Of a DNA stretch of 5,738 nucleotides, positions 1 to 4,327 are shown one piece after another. Location of the stretch: NCBI GenBank assembly GCA_049366815.1, contig JBMNCO010000253.1:1-5738 (forward strand), read 5' to 3'. Position numbers and translations under genes: made by a program. This stretch comes from CAYNYM01 sp049366815. Its GTDB lineage: Bacteria; Desulfobacterota; DSM-4660; Desulfatiglandales; HGW-15. The notes under the pieces are model-generated. The model was not told where the DNA came from. It was given only the letters and a program-made list of their open reading frames with translations, and did not search any database. Numbering within the stretch: the stretch's first letter is position 1; each line of letters starts with the position of its first letter.

Positions 1-75
1 ATCGTCACGATGCTCGTTGTGCCCGTCCTTTATTGCGCGGTCAAGGAAGCGAAAATAAGGAAGGGGATGAATTAG
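1..75 (+). CDS. C-terminal end of RND-family efflux transporter (partial)
   Basis: Only the last 24 codons and the TAG stop are present; the gene starts left of the window. The frame reads TMLVVPVLYCAV followed by a short basic tail ending KIRKGMN. This matches the end of the last membrane helix of RND permeases (AcrB/CzcA/HAE1 type), where a 'TLLVVPVLY' stretch followed by a charged cytoplasmic tail is typical. Members of this family sit in the inner membrane and export drugs, metals or other compounds using the proton gradient, usually with a periplasmic adaptor and an outer-membrane channel. The substrate cannot be judged from this fragment. The next gene on the same strand begins 221 bp downstream behind its own likely promoter, so the two are probably not one tight operon. 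The family call rests on a short motif only. Confidence 0.6.
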   Translation: MVTMLVVPVLYCAVKEAKIRKGMN

Positions 76-111
76 GCTCCTTGTTTCTTCTCTACGGCCT
101 TCAAAGGAGCC
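75..111 (+). other. Inverted repeat at the end of the transporter gene
   Basis: GGCTCCTT (75-82) and AAGGAGCC (104-111) are perfect 8-nt reverse complements separated by 21 nt, and the left arm begins on the last base of the transporter stop codon. A hairpin here could mark the 3' end of the upstream transcript. There is no T-run after the right arm, so it is not a standard intrinsic terminator, and the loop is long. Confidence 0.25.
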
Positions 112-175
112 CCCACAAAGGCAACGGATCAATGTGGGATAATCACCCTTTTGGGGCATAACAGGTCGAATTTCA

Positions 176-212
176 TTGATGTTTTTCCTTTTCAGGTATA
201 TAAAATTTATAT
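176..212 (+). promoter_or_regulatory. Putative sigma70 promoter of the selenoprotein gene, with palindrome over the -10
   Basis: TTGATG (176-181) and TATAAA (199-204) are separated by 17 nt, giving 4/6 and 5/6 matches to the -35 and -10 consensus. Transcription would begin near 211, leaving a leader of about 85 nt before the ATG at 297. The -10 lies inside a perfect palindrome, ATATAAA-A-TTTATAT (198-212), which could be a repressor site or simply an AT-rich melting region. This is a sequence match only. Confidence 0.45.
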
Positions 213-229
213 CAGTTGTGTCGACTTTC

Positions 230-247
230 GCCGCTACGGCATTTTTT
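230..247 (+). terminator. Short terminator-like hairpin in the leader of the selenoprotein gene
   Basis: GCCG-CTA-CGGC (230-240) can form a 4-bp GC stem with a 3-nt loop and is followed by A and six Ts (242-247). This has the layout of a small intrinsic terminator, placed between the likely promoter and the ATG. Such a position would fit attenuation, or a weak terminator for upstream read-through. The stem is short, so chance is a real alternative. Confidence 0.25.
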
Positions 248-281
248 AACAGTCTCTGAACACTGTGCACCATGGGGACAT

Positions 282-290
282 GAGGAGGGG
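282..290 (+). promoter_or_regulatory. Ribosome-binding site deciding the selenoprotein start
   Basis: GAGGAGGGG lies 6 nt upstream of the ATG at 297. It selects this ATG over more upstream in-frame codons (from 216), which have no comparable site and would place a non-hydrophobic stretch before the signal peptide. Confidence 0.75.
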
Positions 291-296
291 ACCTTC

Positions 297-1163
297 ATGA
301 AAAAAAAGTGTGTCTTTGCCTTTTTCGCCTCTTTACTCGTTCTCTATACGTGGGGCACAGGAACGGCTGAGGTGGAGCTCTCTATTCAGCAGACCCTGAA
401 ACCGGAAGGTGAGGTGGCGGATATCGCTGTATCGGGAAACGGAAAATGGATTTACATCCTCACCAATCAGGGGACCATCCATGTGTACGGCGCCGAAGGC
501 GACCTGCAGGGCACCGTGCGGGTGAACGATTCAACGGACCGGATACGCATCGGATCCGCCGAGGACACACTGATCCTCATCAATCGTAAGGTCGGCTCGG
601 TCCAGCTCGCCCGCATCGATTTCATTCACGATATCAACGTAGCGGGGTCTCCTTTCAAGGGCCCGGCCAATGCGGCTGTGGTCCTTACCGTTTTCAGTGA
701 TTTTGAGTGACCCTATTGCGGGAGAATCAACTCCCTCTTCGAGCAGGTGCTCGAAAAATATGCTGGAAACGTAAAAGTCGTGTTTAAGAACTTTCCCCTG
801 CGGAATCACAGATTCGCATACAAAGCCGCTCTTGCCGCCCTCGCCGCTCATCGACAGGACCGGTTCTGGGATTTCCACGATCTTCTTTTCCAAAATTCCA
901 GTCGACTGAATGATCAAAAGATTCAGGAGATTTCCACACAACTTGGCCTAAATCAGGACCTGTTTCGAAGAGACTTGGAGGATCCGCAACTGGCTGCCAT
1001 GATCCGTCAGGATATGGCCGACGGGGCCAGAGTAGGGATAAAAGGAACTCCGAGCGTCTTCGTAAACGGTAAGTTGATCGGGGCCATGAGTTCCCGGAGT
1101 CTCGAGGAGGCCGTGGAGACGGCCCTAAAGAAAAAAGAAGACGGGGCCGGCAAAAAAGATTAG
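297..1163 (+). CDS. Periplasmic DsbA/thioredoxin-fold selenoprotein (Sec138, UxxC active site)
   Basis: This is a predicted exported thiol-disulfide oxidoreductase in which selenocysteine replaces the first cysteine of the CxxC active site. Translation from ATG 297 runs 137 codons to TGA (708-710) and continues in the same frame to TAG at 1163, giving 288 residues if the TGA is read as Sec. Residues 1-24 form a signal peptide (MKKK, hydrophobic core, likely cleavage after TGTA). Residues about 38-110 are beta-rich and resemble a propeller blade ('DIAVSGNGKWIYILTNQGTI'). The DsbA-like domain begins at 'SPFKGPANAAVVLTVFSDFE', then U138-P-Y-C141, 'VVFKNFPL' near 161-168, a helical insert, and the cis-proline motif G250-T251-P252. 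In family members the active site is normally 'FSDFxCPYC', so the TGA falls exactly on the first Cys. A hairpin downstream of the TGA fits a bacterial SECIS. The alternatives are a C-to-stop mutation or a base error, but the intact downstream frame and the hairpin argue against decay. The redox partner is unknown. Confidence 0.88.
711..755 (+). promoter_or_regulatory. Candidate bacterial SECIS element downstream of the UGA
   Basis: TTCGAGC (738-744) and GCTCGAA (749-755) form a perfect 7-bp stem capped by the loop AGGT (745-748). As remembered, bacterial SECIS models ask for a stem-loop whose loop begins 16-37 nt after UGA with a G among its first two bases; here the loop begins after 34 nt and reads A-G-G-U. 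The E. coli fdhF element also presents AGGU in its loop. A second small hairpin, GGGAG (720-724) with CTCCC (731-735), lies between the UGA and this stem; its loop AATCAA lacks G, so it is probably not the SelB-binding part. The element lies within coding sequence, as bacterial SECIS elements do. It was not folded by software. Confidence 0.7.
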
Positions 1164-1391
1164 CCGGGATCTTTTCGGACAGGAAAAGGACAACGGGAAT
1201 TTTCTCCAGCAAATGGGCGAGGATGCGGATTCGGTCAACGGTGAATTTGAATGATTAAGGGGCTTCGTGACGGCCTCCCGCTCCGGCGCGTCCCCTAAGG
1301 GTATGGGCGGAAGGCCTTGGGAATCAGTCGAGTACCCAGCCGAACGCATCGCGGATGTTCGATAAAGACATGACGGAGGACCGGAGAAAGG
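1164..1391. other. Convergent intergenic region with a long stem-loop (1272-1316)
   Basis: No gene is supported in this 228-bp gap between two convergent genes. Bases 1272-1283 and 1305-1316 can pair over 12 positions with one C-A mismatch and one wobble (GGCCT/AGGCC outside, CCGC/GCGG inside). The loop holds a small CCC-TAA-GGG hairpin. A second, weaker stem (CGAAC..ATC / GAT..GTTCG) lies at 1341-1361. Either could end transcription from one or both sides, but no T-run follows on either strand, so an intrinsic terminator is not shown. Confidence 0.3.
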
Positions 1392-2156
1392 TCACTTTTT
1401 CAGGGGGTCTGTCATTCGCTTACCCTTGCAACGTTTGGTTCCCAATTCATAGAGCAGTTCAAGGTTCCTCAGTTGTTCCTCCCGATAACCGTAGGCCTCG
1501 AGAATACCCGCCGGACATACCTTTTGACTGTTTTTGCAGGATTCCAGAAAGGCCTTGGCGTGTGCCGCCGTGGAGCAGGAGTCGCCCTGCACGGAATAGT
1601 AGCGCGCATTGAGGAAATTCTTTCGCAGTTCCTTTTGGTGAGCCTCGCACCGGATCCTTTGAGCATCACTTTCCCAGGCAATGGGTTTAGGTTTCTTCGT
1701 AGCCTTTTTGTTGCTCGCGGGTGGTCTTTGTTTGATAATCCACCTGCGGCCCGGGGTCGCTCTGTCTTTCTTCTCCCCGGTAGTCTCGGAAGGCTTTGCG
1801 GTGCCGCTCTGGGGGGCGACCTCCGGCGTCCCGGCGCTGTCCGTTGGATCCTGCGGGGATGAGCTTCGGCTGCTTTCCGCCTGAGGAACTTCTTCCGCCT
1901 TGGGGATGCCCTGCCCGACGGCCTTTGGATTCAAACCTTCTTTTGGGGGCGTGTCAGCCTCATGGGAGGACACCTCGGAGGGGCCCGGTTCCTTCGACTC
2001 AGCCGCCTGTCTTTCCCGGGTGCCGGTGGATTGTTCCAAGAGAACTGAGGAAGGGGGGTTTACCGAGGGGGCGGGTTGCTCCTCGGCCGCCGGGGCCGGC
2101 CATGCTAGAAAGAGACACAGGACGAGGCTTGCTATCGATTGAATATATCTACTCAA
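1392..2156 (-). CDS. Hypothetical exported protein with Pro/Ser/Glu-rich linker and five-cysteine C-terminal domain
   Basis: I do not recognise the family. The start is a TTG at 2156, chosen because GGGAGG (2163-2168) lies 6 nt upstream and because a signal peptide begins there: SRYIQSIASLVLCLFLAWPAPA, cleaved around residue 23-24. The product is 254 residues. Residues about 25-125 are rich in Pro, Ser, Glu and Thr, look disordered, and are acidic overall. Residues about 126-160 turn basic with many Lys and Arg. The last 90 residues form a compact-looking, probably helical domain with Cys170, Cys194, Cys207, Cys214 and Cys243. The Cys in the signal core is not in a good lipobox. Once exported, the five cysteines could form two disulfides plus one free thiol. 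It converges with the DsbA-like selenoprotein, so being its substrate is conceivable but purely inferred. Overlapping + strand frames lack a start site and domain, so I regard this as the real gene. Confidence 0.7.
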   Translation of the reverse strand: MSRYIQSIASLVLCLFLAWPAPAAEEQPAPSVNPPSSVLLEQSTGTRERQAAESKEPGPSEVSSHEADTPPKEGLNPKAVGQGIPKAEEVPQAESSRSSSPQDPTDSAGTPEVAPQSGTAKPSETTGEKKDRATPGRRWIIKQRPPASNKKATKKPKPIAWESDAQRIRCEAHQKELRKNFLNARYYSVQGDSCSTAAHAKAFLESCKNSQKVCPAGILEAYGYREEQLRNLELLYELGTKRCKGKRMTDPLKK

Positions 2157-2442
2157 GTTTTTCCTCCCGGACTTTGTGGGGATGCAACCCTTCGGCCATC
2201 GTTGCATGTGGTACCGTGGTAGCAATACAAGAGTCGGTCTCATACCTTAAAGGAGACAAGTGGCATCTAGGGCTATTTTGTGGGAACACTCTGAAAAAGG
2301 ATATCAGGTCAATCCCCCATTTAGCATGTAAAATCAATGCATGTTAGGTATTGGTCCTGAACGGTATGTAGGCTACACAAAATTTGAGCCCATTATACAT
2401 CATGTCCGGTATTTACCTTTTTCATTAAAAGAGGTGTCATGT

Positions 2443-2508
2443 ATGGTGAACAGATCGCTTGACGATGATGCCTTGGGCTTTTTGGGGGAAAGTCATGCGC
2501 CGAAATGA
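2443..2508 (+). CDS. Possible 21-residue leader peptide upstream of the DUF1579 gene
   Basis: ATG at 2443 is preceded by GAGGTG (2431-2436) at a 6-nt spacing, and the frame runs 21 codons (beginning MVNRSLDDDALGF) to TGA at 2506-2508, some 55 nt before the DUF1579 start. The peptide has no membrane segment and no run of one regulatory amino acid. It may be a translated leader, a remnant, or chance; the ribosome-binding site is the only support. Confidence 0.18.
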   Translation: MVNRSLDDDALGFLGESHAPK

Positions 2509-2548
2509 TGCCTTGAGGCTGATTTTGGTTGCCCGCGAACTTATTGAA

Positions 2549-2556
2549 AAGGAGGG
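2549..2556 (+). promoter_or_regulatory. Ribosome-binding site deciding the DUF1579 start
   Basis: AAGGAGGG lies 7 nt before ATG 2564, a near-perfect anti-16S match. It favours this start over in-frame upstream codons at 2459 (TTG) and 2495 (ATG), which would add residues not usual at the front of the family. Confidence 0.7.
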
Positions 2557-2563
2557 GTTTTTC

Positions 2564-3076
2564 ATGGAAAATATGGAGACACAGTCGATGATGGAGGTCT
2601 ATGAAAGGCTGGGTACCCCGGGTGACCGGCATAAGATACTGGCGGGCATGGCGGGGAGGTGGACCACCAGGACAAGGTACTGGCCGGAAGCCGGGAAGCC
2701 TCCCATGGAAAGTGTCGGCACCTGTGAACAGAAAATGATCCTGGATGGGCGATTCTTGCAGCAGGAGTTCAGGGGAGAAATGATGGGAAAACCTTTCATG
2801 GGTATCGGCGTTACCGGCTACGACAACCATACCCGGAAATACGTCTCTACCTGGATGGATTCCATGTCGACCTCTATTTTATTTTTTAAAGGTACAGAAC
2901 TGAACGGCAAGACCATCAGTCAGGCATGCAGTTATGACGACCCCGTGAGAGGTCCCATGAGGTGGCGTTCCGTTACGAGGATTTTAAACGAGAACTCCCA
3001 TGTTTTTGAAATGTATGGCACGGACAGTACGGGGAAAGAAGAGAGGATGATGGAGATCATCTATACCCGGAGATGA
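2564..3076 (+). CDS. DUF1579 family protein
   Basis: This is a 170-residue soluble protein with no signal peptide or membrane segment. The family is recognised from its usual layout: an opening HK-L--MAG-W motif (HKILAGMAGRW, residues about 23-33), 'GTCEQKMILDGRFLQQEF' in the middle, 'MGKPFMGIGVTGYDN' and 'KYVSTWMDSMSTSI'. These are the strands of a small beta-barrel-like fold. Members are about 150-190 residues, so this one is full length. The biochemical role of DUF1579 is not established to my knowledge, and no catalytic residue can be named. It has its own strong ribosome-binding site and no same-strand neighbour within the window. Its 3' end faces the 3' end of the acyl-CoA dehydrogenase gene across 67 bp, so it is not in an operon with the catabolic genes. 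I see no clear terminator in that gap. Confidence 0.85.
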   Translation: MENMETQSMMEVYERLGTPGDRHKILAGMAGRWTTRTRYWPEAGKPPMESVGTCEQKMILDGRFLQQEFRGEMMGKPFMGIGVTGYDNHTRKYVSTWMDSMSTSILFFKGTELNGKTISQACSYDDPVRGPMRWRSVTRILNENSHVFEMYGTDSTGKEERMMEIIYTRR

Positions 3077-3143
3077 TATTGACCGCCACTCTTGTCCAAA
3101 ATAGGATGTGCCGCTCCAAGCAGGGACCGGGGAAAAGACGTGA

Positions 3144-4313
3144 TCAACTCCCAAACGCCGAGATTCCCGTGATATCCCGGCCAAGCACCAGGGTATGAAT
3201 GCTGTCGGTGCCCTCCAGGGTACTCAGGGCCTCAAGATCACAGAGGTGACGCATTACGTGGTGATCGGCAAGAATCCCGCGCCCGCCCAGCATATCCCTT
3301 GCAAGGCGCGCGGTCTCCATGGCCCCGCGCACACTTCTCATCTTGGCCATGGAAATCTGCGGGTGACGCACCCGGCCCTGGTCCATCAATCGACCCACGT
3401 GGTAGTTCATGAGCTGGGATCCGGTGATTTCCAGAAGCATACGGCTCAGCCGCTCCTGAACCAGTTGATAAGAGGCGATGGGTCTGTCGAATACCTCTCT
3501 TTTGAGGGCAAAGTCCCTGGCCGCCTCGTAGCAGGCCATGGCCGACCCGACCGCACTGCATGAAACGCCGTACCGGGCATAATTCAAACACTCAAGCGCC
3601 GCCTTGAGCCCGAGGGCCTTGGGCAGCATGACCTCCGGTCCGACCTCGCAATCCTTGAGTTCCAATAAGGCGGTGGGTGAAGTGCGATAAGCAAACTTAT
3701 GTTGAATGGCGGTCGCCCGAAAGCCCGGCGTACCGGCTTCAACGATGAAACACCGGATGCCTTCCGTTGTTCGGGCCCAGATCAGAGCGAACCGGGCTAT
3801 AGGCCCATTGGTGATCCACATCTTGGTGCCGTTGAGCACGTAACCCTCCCCCTTCCGGTCGGCGCGGGTGGTCAGGCCCGCCGGATTGGAACCAAAGCCC
3901 GGTTCGGACAGACCGAAGCAGCCGATGACCTGACCTTCGTGCAGCCCGGGCAGCCAGGTCCGCCGCTGTTCTTCAGAACCAAAGGCGTAGATCGGGTACA
4001 TCACCAGGGAATTTTGCACGGAGAACATGGCACGCAGGCCGCTGTCGCATCGTCCCAGCTCCCGGCAGACCAGACCGTAGGCGGTATGGCCTGCCTTGCG
4101 GCAGCCGTATCCTTCGACATGCACCCCGAAGAGGTCAAGCTCAGCCATTTTCCGGATCATTTCCATGGGGAAGGTGCCCTGGTCAAAGTGCTCGACGATG
4201 AGCGTCATGACCTCTTGTTCCACGAATCGCCGCACCCGGTCGCGCAGGTCTACCTCCTCGGCGGTCAAAAGGCTTTCAAGCTCAAAGAAGTCCGGGGGGT
4301 TGGTCTTTGCCAT
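3144..4313 (-). CDS. Glutaryl-CoA dehydrogenase-like acyl-CoA dehydrogenase
   Basis: This is a 389-residue, full-length cytoplasmic FAD enzyme expected to oxidise a dicarboxylyl-CoA such as glutaryl-CoA and pass electrons to electron-transferring flavoprotein. Acyl-CoA dehydrogenase domains appear in order: N-terminal helical part (about 15-125), the beta domain with 'GCFGLSEPGFGSNP' (131-144) and 'MWITNG' (165-170), and the C-terminal helical part with 'ARDMLGGRGI' (338-347). The glutaryl-CoA dehydrogenase signature is strong: 'SLVMYPIYAFGSEEQ', 'LNYARYG' and the ending 'LGRDITGISAF'. The catalytic base is Glu367 in TLEGT. Arg94 corresponds to the Arg that binds the distal carboxylate in human GCDH. 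Residues that differ from decarboxylating enzymes are Leu366 (usually Tyr), Gly87 (usually Glu) and Ala95 (usually Ser). The gene follows the aldehyde dehydrogenase by 12 bp; its AGGAG overlaps the upstream TAG, so the two are probably translationally coupled. Use of another dicarboxylyl-CoA is possible. Confidence 0.9.
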   Translation of the reverse strand: MAKTNPPDFFELESLLTAEEVDLRDRVRRFVEQEVMTLIVEHFDQGTFPMEMIRKMAELDLFGVHVEGYGCRKAGHTAYGLVCRELGRCDSGLRAMFSVQNSLVMYPIYAFGSEEQRRTWLPGLHEGQVIGCFGLSEPGFGSNPAGLTTRADRKGEGYVLNGTKMWITNGPIARFALIWARTTEGIRCFIVEAGTPGFRATAIQHKFAYRTSPTALLELKDCEVGPEVMLPKALGLKAALECLNYARYGVSCSAVGSAMACYEAARDFALKREVFDRPIASYQLVQERLSRMLLEITGSQLMNYHVGRLMDQGRVRHPQISMAKMRSVRGAMETARLARDMLGGRGILADHHVMRHLCDLEALSTLEGTDSIHTLVLGRDITGISAFGS

Positions 4314-4322
4314 GGCTTCATT

Positions 4323-4327
4323 CTCCT
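4323..4327 (-). promoter_or_regulatory. Ribosome-binding site of the acyl-CoA dehydrogenase, overlapping the upstream stop
   Basis: On the - strand AGGAG (4327-4323) shares its first two bases with the aldehyde dehydrogenase TAG stop (4328-4326) and lies 9 nt before the ATG at 4313. This is the arrangement expected for termination-reinitiation coupling, and it supports co-transcription of the two genes. Confidence 0.65.

Larger units (their letters stand above)
2157..2563. other. Divergent intergenic region between the cysteine protein and the DUF1579 gene
   Basis: This 407-bp stretch must hold the promoters of both flanking genes, but I see no convincing -35/-10 pair on either strand. ATGCAAC (2182-2188) and GTTGCAT (2201-2207) form a perfect 7-bp inverted repeat with a 12-nt gap, inside the expected leader of the - strand gene; it could be an RNA hairpin or an operator. 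The 11-mer ATGATGCCTTG occurs twice, at 2465-2475 and 2505-2515. A possible 21-codon leader ORF lies at 2443-2508. Nothing else is recognisable. Confidence 0.35.

Noticed and set aside
531..941. A 136-codon - strand frame opposite the selenoprotein gene
   Set aside because: It has no recognisable domain or ribosome-binding site, and it overlaps a gene with clear DsbA motifs. However, its span across the TGA could mislead automatic annotation.
711..1163. A separate short gene starting downstream of the TGA, for example from GTG at 747
   Set aside because: It would lack the active-site motif and the first strand of the thioredoxin fold. There is no ribosome-binding site suited to GTG 747, and the frame is continuous with the upstream part through a TGA placed exactly at the catalytic Cys.
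1164..1391. A possible tRNA(Sec) or other tRNA in the gap after the selenoprotein
   Set aside because: No acceptor stem paired with a TTCGA-type T-loop and no UCA anticodon arm could be assembled; only simple stem-loops are present.
2271..2340. TTGACC on the - strand (near 2310) as the -35 of the cysteine-protein promoter
   Set aside because: The -35 match is good, but no acceptable -10 hexamer follows at 16-18 nt, so I did not list it as a promoter.
1796..2347. A + strand frame of 183 codons opposite the cysteine-rich exported protein, and neighbouring + frames from 1473
   Set aside because: No signal peptide, ribosome-binding site or domain was seen, and the products are Pro/Arg/Gly-rich. 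The - strand frame has a strong ribosome-binding site, a signal peptide and organised composition.
2393..2830. A - strand frame of 145 codons across the start of the DUF1579 gene
   Set aside because: It is antisense to conserved DUF1579 motifs and has no family signature.
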